DNA of 64,000 nt from Ifrita kowaldi. Its lineage: Eukaryota > Chordata > Aves > Passeriformes > Cinclosomatidae. The translations under genes and the position numbers were made by a program. This document shows, piece by piece, positions 9,173 to 22,100 of this stretch (positions are counted from its first letter, which is position 1; every line of letters starts with the position of its first letter). Below the pieces are notes generated by a model, which made no database searches, was not told where the DNA came from, and was given only the letters and a program-made list of their open reading frames with translations. The stretch covers positions 918,558 to 982,557 of the forward strand of contig VZRS01012070.1 in the NCBI GenBank assembly GCA_013398055.1. The letters run 5' to 3'.

Positions 9173-12100
9173 TGGTAGCAGTATACCTGTATATAAACAG
9201 GAGAAATTGTCAGGTGGAAGACCATGAGAAATGTGCACCATAAAATGCAATAGAATGCTTCATTATTTTTGCATGGGTCTGTGAGAAGATGGATGAAGCT
9301 CCTGTCTGGACACCACCTGCTGCAATGCCAGATTTGCAAAGCACTAGGGGCAGCACTCTGACGAATTCCAGCTCCAAATAATCCCTGGCCCTGATTTGTC
9401 ACAGTTCCTACCATCTTTGTGGGGTGCAGAATCCCTGCTGGCCGCTGACCAGCTTCACAGTCTTCCTTCTGCCCAGAGCAGAACCATTACACACAACCAC
9501 TCTCTCCCTGATTTCCAGCAGCTGGAGCAGTTCTTACCCTCACCAGCTGCTCCCTCTCCCCCTACAGAGAGTAAGGACACTCATCACCTTTGACTGCTCC
9601 TCACACAGGCTCACAAACCCTGAATGGGCCACCAGCCCCTTGTTCCCAGCAGAGCCTGCAGCGTGCTCCAGGTCCCAGAGCTCATCAGTGCACATGAGAG
9701 ATTCCCAGACAATCACAGTGCTCCAAGGAAAAAATCATCATTTCAAGTGCAGTACAAGAGCCTCTTTATTTCCAGGGGCTCTTCACACTGCTCTTCTCCA
9801 GATACCTATGGAGCCCTTGCCCCACCACATGCACTCATTCACTGCCTTTATTAAATCAAACTTTACGGAGAGGACTGGCTTGATAGTCACAACGGGAAGA
9901 GAGAAATTCCTGAGGCCTAATCCTATTCGGTTATGAATTCCCACAGCTACCTCCCGTTGTTCCTCCCTCAGCTTCACCAGCTATGAAATGGACACAGCTG
10001 AATAGACCTGACCTTGCTTTAACTTGGTTCAATTGCTACAATCGCTTCAGATGATGTCTGTTTGCAGGATCCTTTGGCTACTAAGGAGGGTGGTGGCGTA
10101 GGAGTGGAGTTTCTTCTCTCACTCCAGCCAAGGAGTGCTGACTGCCAACCTTCGTGGCAATGACAGGCAAATTGGTACACAGAGGTTGCTGCTGTTTAAA
10201 TTTGCAAAAGCTACCAAGAGTTAAAGGTGCTTCTCAGAAGCATAAGGCTGTACTTTTACGAGAAAAAGCCTATCTAGATAAAGGTAGAGAGATGCTTTTT
10301 CTCAGCAGATATGAGTCAGCAACTTTAACATTGTAAAAAGCTCTTTATATTTGTTTGGTTTTATGTTTTCATGGGTGGTTTTTAAAGAAAATTCCAATAT
10401 ATGAATTGAAAAGCGTCCTCAGTTCTGACAAGTTTTCACTTGGAACACACGATGAAAATATATATGCAATGCTAGTCCATTTTTAGCATTATTGAAAGAT
10501 AGAAAAGCATGTTTTTTTCCAGTGTAGAGCACACATTTCAGATGGGTTTCTGGGCTGCAAAACTCATTTATATTTACACCATAAGCTACTTGTCTCCAGT
10601 GGGAGCAAATACTTCTCGATGCCTTCAAAAAGCTGCCAGTCCCAATCCTTCCCAGAAACTCAGCAGTGCTGACTGATGCTCCATGTGAGTTCATGCAGCT
10701 ACTCTATGCTAGGCAGCTGCTCTGCCACCCCAGAAGCCCAGCTAAGGGTGACCCAAGTAGCCAGTTCTGCATTTTGCTCAGGATGAAGGATCAAACCTCC
10801 TTGCTCTCACACAAACCTCATGAGACCTGCCTAGGCAGAAGGAGGATTTACCCTTAGGCTTTTGTGCACCAAGACATCAGTGCTCCAGAGTCCACAGATG
10901 GGTATCTGCAAATCATGGTTTTTGAACCCACATCCAGGGAATGAGTTGTCCCTGCTGCCTCTCCTGCATTAAAAACATTAATGGCCAAGACTTGAAACAC
11001 AACTGAGTCAAAGTGATGACTCAGCCAGCAACCACAACGGGGAAATATTTCACTGGCAGTTTTGACATCAGATTTGACACAACTGGCAATGGCATAAATC
11101 CCTGAGGACACACAGCATTCAGAGTGCAGCACAGAACGGGCTGGATACCACGCTGTTCTCACAGGGCTGCACGCAGCTTTCTCTATCTAAAACATCCTAC
11201 AGCCATCCCAGGGACAGCATAAGTCCAGCTGGTAAATCAGATGTAGAATACAGAGGCAGTGCAGCAAGGATATGCTGTGCAACAGCCGAGCTACAAATAA
11301 TGCCTGAACTATTCCATGTAACCTGCCATCTCACACACTGCAGGAAGCTCCAGTAACATTGCTGAAGGGATTTCTAGAAAGTGGGAAGTTTGATATTTAG
11401 GATGCAAATCTAGAAGATTTACGTAAGGATGCACTGGGATTTCTTTTCAGTGGTTCCAAATAAAATCAACCCTGGTTTCAACTTTGACTTCAGCAAGGCT
11501 ACAGCTTTACTATGTGTGGTTTCCAATCAAACAGTGGATAAAAATAGATAGGGTTACATGGGGCTATAGCATACTGGCACATCAAGCATGTGTAATCCCT
11601 TCTGCATATACAGGTTCATTCAGGTTTCACTGCAGGACTTCTGTATTCCCAGTGCTTTACCTGTTTTTCATTAGCATTCCTCACTATTCTCTCCACTCTC
11701 TTCTGGTCTTTGCTGGAGACTGCCCTATCCATGGAGTTTGTACCACATAATCATTTAAATCAGGGACACTTTTCCCTAGTTATCTTCTTACTGAAACTGT
11801 TCTGTAGGTATAATCTGTACTACACACATGGCTGTAGCAGTTAGGAAAATGCTCTGAAAGAGTTCAAATCATTTTATAGCAGTGGAACACTCCTCTCATT
11901 AGAGGGACTGCATCACTTTAATTAGCCAGCTACACTAATAACTATCCGAAGCATGAAATGAGATTGAGATGATAGCCCAAACTCTTTCCATTAATCATGA
12001 ATGACCACAGTCTACAATTTGCACGTGTTTGCATGTGCAGGGAACATGTACCTTTTTGTGTGTGTGTGTCCAAGGCAGGCAGAAAGATGAAAAGCAAGCA

Positions 12101-14189
12101 ATAACATCCCATGGGAATTTCCTAAGGGATTGCTCCACATACAGGGAATAATAGTTAAGGAAAAGTGAAAAGAAGGTTAAAAGCAGACACATACCCATCA
12201 GCTCAAAGACTGGAGGAGAAAAGCTAACAGCTGTCAGGTGGTAAAAGGAGCTAATGCTCCTCCAAAGTGGAGCAGCAGAGGGAGGACTGGAGAAGGGATT
12301 TTGCTGCCTGTGAGCAGAATTAATGGGTGGTTCTGGGCTGAGCTGCTGAGCCACAGCTTCTCAACGAGTTGTTAATGGGGAACATGGCAAGTTAGGAAGT
12401 AATGAGGACTTTGTCAATACAGCTGTGGATAAAAGTGGGTAAGGAACCACTTAAGGAAAAAAAACATCACACAAATCTGCAGCTACAGATTCTGCACTTT
12501 CCGGTGCTTAAGAAATTACTTGCAATAATTTTGGAAGCATTATAGGGGCTGACAAGCCAATCATAACCACAGGACAGACCTTTTTATTAAGCTAGAAGGA
12601 GCAAGCAAGAAAGAAATCTTGACAACAGTACCATCATCTACAGTTCTTTCTCTTTTTTTTAATTCCCAGGAAAGCAAAAGAATCACAAACCTAAATAATC
12701 TGCAGCCTCCTGCAGGTGGAAGCACTGGAGGAGCACTGCCTTTGTAGGCAACACCCAGCACAAGATAAATGGCTCCAGCACATCCTAGCTGGGTACAAAA
12801 GGGAAAGGGGACCCCACAAAGAGCTCCACCCTCTCCCTGTACCTCCATGCCTGCCAAAATAGCCATCTACATGGTATCCAGGGTCAGCAGAACTGGCTTG
12901 TGTTGGTGCCAAAAACTCGGAGAGACTCTGCCAAAGTGGCCAGATTGGAGGAATATGAGTTTGGGGTGGGAGGGGATCACACATCCATCTCATGGTTAGG
13001 TTTGTTGGTGTTTAGGAAGTGGGGAATATTTTTCAGGTTTTCTAAGCAATTCTGGCCACTCTGCATTCCTCCCCCTCCTATGAAAGCAGCCCCCCTGCAA
13101 CAAGAGTTTCACTCTATAATCATTTTTCCCTTTTATTTTCTGTAAAGATGAACACTATTAAAAACACTGCATTCTCATTTCTTTACCTCCATGAAGAGCA
13201 AACACAGAGAAACGCTCCCTAGAAATCCTAAGTGCCGGATTTATTCAAAGGTAAAAATCCCTTTTTATGTGTCCCCCAAGACTCTGAGGGAGGTACTGCT
13301 TTCTGAGCTGGAAAGTGCTAAGCCAGACAGCAATGCCACCATACTGGATTCCTCTCCCATATCCAGCCTCTGCAGGAGGACATGTACAGCCTTTGCAGCT
13401 CAGCCGGGTTCAGAGCCAAAATCCAGGTGGGCTGGAGATGAGTGGGAAGAATGGGATGGTCTCATGGTGCCACCAAGCCCTGCAAATGCTGGGAGAATTC
13501 TTTGTCTGCATCCCACAACGCTCTCTAACCTGGGCTTGCACTGTCAGGGAGGAGGAGGGGGCCAAGACAGTAGCCAGGTTGGCTTCACAAAGAGCCAAGG
13601 ACAACCCCTATTTCATGAAAATACTGCCTACAGCCAGATCCACACTGTCCTGGCTTCTCTGCACCAGCAGGGACACAGAGAGACCAAGGATGGGGAAAGA
13701 TGCCTGGACCCTCTTGCTTCCTTCTGGGCTTCTTACAAAATAAAAGCAATTGCAGCAGCTGGAGAACGAATACAGCACACGGATACACCACAAATCTTGC
13801 AAATATTTTGCTTATAAAAGTGTCATGTTTAACAAACCCATCTCCCTGCAACGCTCAAACCCCCATCATGGAAACTGAAACCACCAGAGATAAGTCATGG
13901 ACCACAAAGCATGACTGCATGTGAAAAACCAAACTATGAGAAATGGGTGGTAAGGCTCCTCAGAGCACTACAGAGAAGCCGGCCTTACTGTTCTCCTTCC
14001 TGAGCAGCACAGGATGGTCACATCCAGCTGGTGGAACTCCAGAGCTCAGCTCCATGGAAATATCCAGGCTCATACTCAGCCCTGCACCGCTCCCACTCCA
14101 GCACTAAGTACTAATGCATGTTTGATTAGGCAGCAGGAGATGTGTCTGCTCCTTCCAGAAGTGACCACAGGCTCTTGGCAATAACACTG

Positions 14190-14350
14190 AGTACTTGCTC
14201 CGGCCCTCACCGCACGCCGCAGTCGCTCCCTGCCCTGCCAAGGGAAGGCGTCCTGCCAGACGGAGCGTTCAAAATCCAGCGAGGAACAATTGTTTTAAAT
14301 AATCAGTATTTCAAGTGCTCTAACGAAGAGGACGTGTATTAAGGCGACCT
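14190..14350. promoter_or_regulatory. CpG-dense intronic patch with AACAATTGTT palindrome (candidate regulatory element)
   Basis: About a dozen CpGs lie in roughly 150 bp, while adjacent intron is CpG-poor. A perfect 10-bp palindrome AACAATTGTT at 14285-14294 contains two head-to-head ACAAT cores typical of SOX/HMG-box sites. The element lies 1.6 kb downstream of the exon at 15941 on the transcribed strand. There is no TATA box or clear start site. Its function is inferred from composition only. Confidence 0.3.
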
Positions 14351-15859
14351 CAGAGAAAGGAAAACCTATTAAAGCAAATCCTGAAAGTGATCTTTCAAAT
14401 ATCCCTGCCCTTTTCACTTCTGCACAGGGAAGTCTGAAGAAATCTTACAAAACCAGAGGCTCAGCTTTATTCACCCCTATATTTCCTCTGGTTCCAGTGG
14501 CATTATTCCCACAGATGGGAACTACAGGTGAGGGTATTTTCTAATTTTTTTTAAATTTTTTGTGCATACTAACCACTCTTGGACACGAGTTACGCCTTCC
14601 ACAATAGCAAGACTGGATGACAAATCATGAAATACAAAATAATTTAGGGAAAAAAAAGAAAATTCTGGATTCTTGTCATTTCCCTTCTGGTTTTTTTCAT
14701 ACTTTGGAAATAACAGAACAAAAAGTGACAAACATGCTCACAGAGCGACCCAAACTTGAAAAGAAACAAAATGCCATCCAAAGGCAAATGGCAAAATTCC
14801 CAGTAACATCATTATAACATTCATAATGCCAGAATTTCATCTTGTATGCTCTTCTGCAACTAATACAAAAGTAGTTCAATTAAGATATCATATTATATAC
14901 CATTTACAACTACGTACACAATGAGACCCTCAAATGCTGCTTTTGAGATGCAGACCTCATAGTGAAACAATAGCCAGGCCCCATGTGCAGATCAGAGCTT
15001 GGCTCACACGTACACTGCAATACATACTCTGCGATGCAAATGTAGAGCCCAGCCTGACAAACCAGCTTGCATTTGCATCACCACAAAACCCATCCTAAAA
15101 ATTCATATCCAACACTTTCTAAGCACCAGCCGCTCCTCTCACCTCTGCTCTGGGGATGCCTGCTTTAGGGCTGGTCAGAGTGTGGCAGGGAAACAGCAGA
15201 GTGTGCCCCAGCACACAGGTGGAGTCATGTTTTACTAGAGGGTTTGCTGGGCTTTTGACAGGAGATGGATTTCTTTTCTTGGTCAGCAATCTGTCCCCTG
15301 CGCTGGGCACCCTGCCTGCCAGCTTCAGGGGCATCTCCTTCTCGCCTTACATCAGACTCTGAGGCAGGACAGGACCACAGGTGTGCCTGCCCTGCCCTGC
15401 TCATCCCTGGAGCAGTTGGCACTTGCCACATCCCTGGCCAGGGCAGCCCCGAGGTCGCTCCTGTGCCCCGTTACCCAGTGCGGCTGGAGCCCAGCATCTT
15501 TAATGACTTCTCCTTTCTACACACTACTCTATTCATTTTCCACTTCCCCAATCGCAGCTGTTGAGCCCTATTAACACTTAGGGAAAAAAAACCCAAAACC
15601 ATTTAAACCCAAACCTGCTAGGCCAGAAATAGAAGTTCTCATTTTCTTTTCCAAAACACAGAATAGCTGAGCAACAACGAAAGGAAAAGGAAATCTCTCC
15701 CAAGTGCACATCTGGAACCAATTTGCTGTCTGTAGCCACTGGGTGTCACTTTTGATATATATTGGTTCAGCCACGCAGCAGTTCGGGGAGAGGAGCGGAT
15801 TTCAAGGAGGTGATCCTAAAGTGAACCAGACTGCTCCGCAGCCTCTTGCACGCAGGCTG

Positions 15860-15874
15860 TAATTAGCAATTAGC
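15860..15874. promoter_or_regulatory. TAATTA homeodomain-type core in a tandem AATTAGC dimer
   Basis: Two adjacent AATTAGC units (15861-15867 and 15868-15874), the first preceded by T to give TAATTA, lie about 70 bp into the intron from the donor at 15940. This could be a homeodomain-type binding site in an exon-proximal element, or chance. There is no other support. Confidence 0.2.
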
Positions 15875-15940
15875 CAGCCGGGCTGATTTATTAACAAAAC
15901 ATCCTCACCACGACACTAAGCACCGTGCAGAGGCTCTCAC

Positions 15941-16145
15941 CTCTCAGTCTGCAGCGTGACTTTCGACGGCTCCACATTGGGGTTTTCCCACTCCATCTGT
16001 GGGCAGTGCATGAAGTAGCAGAGGGTGTAGAGAGCCTCCGGTTCCCAGTAGAACGATCCCTGCTTCTGGTGCATGGGTGTCCCGTTCCCGTGCTGCTTGG
16101 CGTTGAGGGGCTGCAGGTGGTGCATCGCTCGGGACACCAGGTCGC
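15941..16145 (-). CDS. ABTB3: ABTB3 (BTBD11) internal exon, second of three
   Basis: This 205-bp exon is read on the minus strand. The acceptor is CTCTTTTCCAG ending at 16146, and the donor is GAG AG|GTGAGA at 15941/15940. It enters in phase 1: its GC joins the A left by the upstream exon to make AGC, Ser. It leaves in phase 2 with AG. The translation continues directly from the previous exon: DLVSRAMHHLQPLNAKQHG, then a short low-complexity stretch with HQKQGSFYWEPEALY, then CYFMHCPQMEWENPN and SKVTLQTE. The sequence WENPNVEPSKVTLQ fits ABTB3; as recalled, ABTB2 has MENPNLDPPRMTLN here. The exon lies between the two histone-like parts of the N-terminal half. Local GC and CpG content are higher than in the surrounding intron, as is usual for avian coding exons. 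There is no frameshift or in-frame stop. Confidence 0.95.
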
Positions 16146-19100
16146 CTGGAAAAGAGCAAGAGCCAGGTGAATGCCAGGCTTTTCAGCCACCTCCCCTGAG
16201 TCTGCAAACTGAAAGGCACATTGGTTGGTCTTCCCTTCCATTTAACCTCACACATGCAAACAGTAGAGGGTAGGAGAGGATCCCGGGTGTTATCCATCAC
16301 CAGGCTGAACTTTTCCTGGTGGTTTACGGGGTGTGGTGTGACATAGACAGGCTGCAGACAAGCCCACAAAGGCCTGCAGGAGACGTGTTTCTGCACAGAT
16401 GGTGGCGTGGGCAGCACCAGGCTGGCCCATCTCAGCACCACCACGAGAGCTGGCACACTGAGCCAGGACCACAGTTACCTACTTAGCAGCCTTTGGAGGA
16501 TGCTAAAACCCCACAGCCCCAAAAAACGACCATGCAGAGTGGCACCAAAAGTGGCATGCTGCTGGTCAGAGAAGGGCAGTGAAATCCAGCCCCTTGGAAT
16601 GAGGAAGAAGGCAGTCAGACAATGCAAAAAGCACTGCAGGAGGATGCGAATGAGCACATGGGTGAAGAAAAAAGGGGAAAAATACTGTTAAAAGACAATA
16701 TAAAACATGTGCAACCAAAATTGGTTTTTAAGTCCAAGCTAGGCCTGGAAAACTTCATGTTAGCAGAAAAACAAAACCTATGAAGTAGGCTTGCCCAGCC
16801 CTCCAGGTTTCCAGAGCACAGAAAATGGCCAAAGAGGAAGATGCTCATCGTCCCCCCTGCACCAACATAGTTTGGGGCGCTCCTTCACAAGGCAGATATG
16901 GGAATCCAGCCACAGCATGTGGACTGGGATAAGCAAAGCCAGCAAGTGAAATTAGCAGGCAAATATATGGGCAAGCAGCAGTGCAGTATCTTAGCACAAC
17001 ACTGATTGTAACTAATTAACTAAAGCATCTCTCTGCGAGGCAGTGAATTTTATGTTTCTTGACTAGTGACCACTCTATCAAAGGCAGGGAAACAATTGTG
17101 GTTATAAACTGCCTTTTTTCACATGTTCAAATCACTCTGAGAGTGCTTTGGGGGGAAATAATGATCTTGAATCAAATCAGTTGGTTTGTTTTAAATGAAA
17201 ATCTGAGCAAGAGCCCTTTGGGTCATTCTTAAGCCATAAAAAAGCAAGTGACGAGAAAAAGAGGACATAATTTTCCAGTATTAAGAAGAAGTCATGCACT
17301 TTCTCTTACTTGCTTTTCCCAAGTGACCACTGAGCACTGAAACTTGGAAAGAAAAGTTTAAAATGTACACCAAGGTAGCAGCATAAAACCAGCTGGGGGA
17401 GGATAAATAATGAACTCCTGGGCAAGCTTCAAGGAGAATCACTCTGACCGTGTGCGTGGCTGAACTACAGGTTTTTGCAAAGTCCCAGCCCTCTGAACAC
17501 AGCACATCGCCTCTCTCCAGCCTGACTCACACAGAAAATGCTGCTGCTGCAGTGATACTGTGTACCAGGGAGAACACAAATGTCTCGCTTAAAAATCTCA
17601 GCCCAGTCCTCCAAAAACATCGCCTTAAAACCATGAAGAGAAGAAAACCGCTGGCATGAGGAAACTGCAGAGTCCATGATTTCAGGGGTTTGACACAATT
17701 TTTTGCTTCACTCTGCAATATTCTTCTGATTCAAAGCTGCCATTTAAAAATAGCTTCTGTCTTTTCCCTCTGCCAGGAAATTGCCATGATAGGACCAATC
17801 TTGCAGCTTTGCATGCTCATAATTTCCAAGAGAAACTATGCATGTGGAAAGTATGCAGGATCAGGTCTGCAGAAGAAACAGATGTGCCTCTGAGAGAACT
17901 CCCCAGTCCTGCACAAGGCTATCTGCAGGAAAGTTTGGGACCTCCTTCACTCAGCCCACTCTGGTCACAGCAGATGTGCACTGCCAAGTCTAGCACAGGC
18001 AAATTTAACTGCCAGCAGCCTCGTTGATAGTAAATTCATCTCTATTTCTCCAGAAGGCAAAAAAATATGCATGGAAGTGCTGGCTGCAACATCCAAATTT
18101 AACAGTAACAGCAAAGGCAGAGAAAAGGGAGACACACATTAAATTCAGCATTTTCAGACCAAAGCCATTACAGCACTGAAGCATGTGGGTAAAGTTAAGC
18201 ACATAGCCAGTCTTATTTCAGTGGATTGAGACAGCAGGCATTAGAGAATGCCTCTGACTTCTGTAATGAATGATGAATAAAAATTAAGATGCAATTTAGG
18301 CCCAGATTTTGGCAGCAGCATTACTTCATCCCACTCCTCCCTGAGCACTGGGGTGATATGACCTCAGTGACACGCCCAGGACCAGAGGAAGCTGCACGGC
18401 GAGTAAGAAGGGAAAGCAGCAGCAAGAATGCTGTGGGCAGGCAGCTAAGCATCACTGCTGATGCAAGGCTGGAGGAACTCAAGCCTTGCTGAAAGGCAAA
18501 GCTCCAATCCATATCAATATGACCAGGAGTTCATCCTTTTATGCTGTATTTCCTCTACTGCTTCCTAAAAAAACCAAAACAATTCATACCAATTCAGTAA
18601 AGCTGAATCAGTGTTTTTTATGTTTAAGCCTCATTTAATTACATTATACCAAGAACTGATTTGCTTAGATCTTTCTTTTGCCTTTGCTATGCTACCTCTG
18701 GTCACATTTGAAATAATTTGTATATTAACAATTATTACAACATTTCTTTATCAATAAGTTGACTTATTTCTTTGGGTCAACTCAAAGCTTAAATAATCAA
18801 TACCTGTAAAACACGGAGCTTCACAGAGAACAGTAAGCAAGCACGTAAAGCCCTGCTGTACTGGTACCCGACAGGCAGAGCTGTGGAGGCAGGACAGGAA
18901 TCACTGCTCTGTTTCATTCCACAGCGTAACCTCGAACAATCCGATACATGCCCTAGTGCCCTTTGCCTCCTTCAGCCGCATCCAGTTACAGCAACAGTTC
19001 TCCAGGGCAGAGACCGTGCCTCAGCGTAGCTGTGCTCCAGGATCAGTGCCAAGGAGGCACGGGGAAGCTGACAGGCACACGCACACACTGCGTGCTAGCA

Positions 19101-22100
19101 CTTAGGCCAACTCTGTAAAATGTAGCACAGTGCAGCATCTGGTTCTAGGTGTGTGTGGGTTGTCTTGAACCCCTACCAGGTTTTGCTCCTTCTAGTGTTC
19201 CTTGCTAATACGCTTTCGCTTCTCCGTTTCCTTCCTAAGAATGTACCAAGAGCTGAGACTCTTTTTGATTCCAAGGCACCCCAAAGCCCACGGACGTGAA
19301 ACCAGCTCCGTGACGGGACTCACTGGTCTGCTCTTCAGCAATCAGCCAACTCCAGTCTCACCTGGGAAACCCAAACTACACATGTTCTCCTTGCCAGCTG
19401 TAAAAGCTGTGTTATAGCTGAACAACGAGGGCAACCTTGAATTTATGGCCAAGCACAGAGAGATAAGCCCCCCTCACAAGTCTGTGCTGTCCCTTCATCA
19501 GTGTCAGCCACCTCTGCTCTTCGGGGCTGCCCTCAGCACAGAAAGGCTCTGCAAGGGCAGGTTACCTGCTCACAGCATTGCTGGCTTTTCTGCATCTTGT
19601 TTGGCCCTGAAAATATGTCTCAGCTGTATCAGCTGAACACATCTGAAAAGTCGATAAATTCCTCAGCGCATCATTTCCAAAAAGAGCACATCTAAAATAA
19701 AATTCCCAGCAGCTGCGTTGACCTTCTAACTCCATGAATGAGGTTCCTGATGGCTGTGGCATCATGACCCAAGGGGCTTGGCAGGGATCCCTGCCTTGCC
19801 CTCCACTGATCGAATTCTCACCCTGTACCATCACCTGCAGAACAGACTGGGGAGCTGATCCGCCTGACAAGAGAGCTTGCCAATTTTATTTTGTTTTAAA
19901 ATTAAACTCAATGAAAACTTCCGTAATTTATGCAACATAAGCCAAGTAAGCCAACGCACAAACTGCTTTGCAGGCACAGCCAGGGAAATGAAAACACCAC
20001 AATGTGCAGGGTAAACACAAGGAAAAAGAAAAAGAGCAGCAAAGTGGGGGGACATTTCAGGACACTTTTGTTGCCAAAGCTGGGAAGCCACAACTAGAGG
20101 ACAGGCTCCCAGAGGGCAGCAAAGGCAGCAGCAAGCCCCAGGCCGGCATGGCCTTGCAGCCCTGATTCCAGATGGGGAAGGGCTCCAGGAATGCAGCTCC
20201 ACACCGGAGCTTGTCAGCCCAGAGGACAAAGGCCGTGCCTTGCACACCAACTACCAAACACCACAAAACCACCTCAGCACCACAGTGTGTGCAGAGCTGC
20301 CACTGCAGCTGCCAGCATTTCATCCTTCCCATGACTCAAGCAGGGCTCACCCATTGCTGCTGCTGTCAGTTCAGCACGGTCGGTGAACACGAGGTCCACA
20401 TACGTTTGATTTAAAGACTGAAAATATTATGTAATGTGCATGTTGTGACACGGGCCTGGTTTAAGGCAATACTGAATATTTAAGGAACAGCTTCACTGAC
20501 TTCAAGCCAAAGATATGATGTGACAGGGAAAGTAAAGCTGCTCCCATCTGCATGGGGGTGAAATACAACATACAACAACAACACACAGCATGCAAGTGGG
20601 CAGCTTCAGCCTGAGCCCTCTCTGCAGTGACCAGTGAAGCCTTTTTCTTTAAAACTGTGTTTGGCTTCAGTAAAAGCTATTATCACTGCTTTTACTATGT
20701 TAGAGCCCAATGTTTAAAGAATAACACATCTGTTTCCAATTTTGCAATGGTGGGGGGGGCAGAGGAAGGCAAAAAAGAAGGAAGAGAAAGAAAATGACAA
20801 ATACCCAATGCCCACGTCTGAGAAGCTTCCTGTGGGATTTTTAGATCTGTCATGATGGACCTGATGATGCTATCCTGCCTGCCTAGGAGCAGGCTAACTA
20901 CTTTCAAACCGATAAACTGCCAGAGCCAAAACCATTCAGCCAGGTGCATGCCTGCAGAGCCACAAGCCTGAGGTGAATGACATGGACAGATCCTCACACA
21001 GCCGCTCCTCATGACACCTACCCCGTGTTCTTCTTGTCCCAAAAGCAGGTTCTAAAACGACCAGAACAACTTAGCAATGATGTCTTTACACACTGAAAAT
21101 GAGCCACACAGTTCTTTGACCTGTGTCTTTCCTTCAAAACCCAGGAGAGAGAGAGCTGCATCTGTTTCCACCGCAGCTGTCTTCCCACCTGGTGCCTTGT
21201 TGGGGCACTGTGTGAGGAAGCAGGAGACCATGTTTCTAGCATGACAGCATTGTGCAGGCAGCACCCATCAGTTTGATAATGCTGGTCTGGTCATCTTTTC
21301 AGCTGTCCTTGACTCCTGTGTAGTGCACTTGGGAATCATGCCCTGCACTGGGGCATGTTGATAGCAGCAGTGTTACTGCTTTGCTGCGCTACCTGGGTGA
21401 ATATTTCCTCCTGCAAAGAGCAGGCCAGAGCCATAGACAGGAGTTGTGTTTGTCTTTCAGAGCCCTTAACAACCTCCTGTGTCCTGTCCAGACCACGAAA
21501 AGAAGGACTATGCATCAGGGAGCTGCATTCTAGATGCCAACTTCATGTCATGGTCAGTAGATTCCCCCCTTACAAGCGCATGTGAGCCAGGTGCAAAACT
21601 CATTTGCTTGACCTAGATTCATTTCACACTTCAGTATAAAAGTCTTGGATCTGTGGTTTTGCTCACAACCAGCTCTGGGAAGAATGTATTGAAAACATGA
21701 AATCATAACCCTGACAATAAACCATGGTCTATTTAATCAGACTGCTAGCTGGTAGCCACAGCCATTCTGCATCCTTCCTAAAGCATAGCTAAGTCTCTGT
21801 TCCTTTCTACCTCCTGCTGCCTCTGGTTTCTGCACCACAGTGACACACTGGTGCAGTTTACCCCAGTACACACCTGCCAGCACATCCCTGTGGGTGAGTA
21901 CAAGCAGTTGAGCTGTGTCTCCTGTACCAGGTCACCCTCAGCCACCCGAGGCATCCCAAGGCTCTTGATTCCAGCTGTGCTTTTCCTCCACGTTCCTCTG
22001 CCTCCCGTGGTACATCAATCTCCATGTTTCAAAAGTCAGCTGAGCCAAAACTGCTCGAGCAAAACCTGTCCTCAAATGATTTATTGTGAGGTTTTCTATT

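Larger units (their letters stand above)
4050..15940 (-). other. ABTB3: ABTB3 intron between the second and third visible exons
   Basis: This intron is about 11.9 kb as assembled, with donor GTGAGA at 15940 and acceptor CCGCAG at 4050. The real length is probably shorter by one 901-bp duplicate and altered by the gaps at 4163 and 5451. It contains the right duplicate copy, an inverted repeat plus poly(A) run near 8207-8300, a TAT/TGT-type triplet tract at 9126-9172, a CpG-dense patch at 14190-14350 and a TAATTA-containing segment beside the exon at 15860. The longer frames (8302-8907, 201 codons; 13191-13817, 208 codons) show no domain or splice support. Nothing else is recognisable. Confidence 0.85.

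Noticed and set aside
13191..13817. 208-codon plus-strand open frame
   Set aside because: It has no recognisable domain, no splice or promoter context, and composition like the surrounding intron. A frame this long is expected occasionally in 64 kb.
15941..16145. Assignment to the paralogue ABTB2
   Set aside because: WENPNVEPSKVTLQ and DSLNLHKD fit ABTB3 as recalled. ABTB2 has different residues at these positions.
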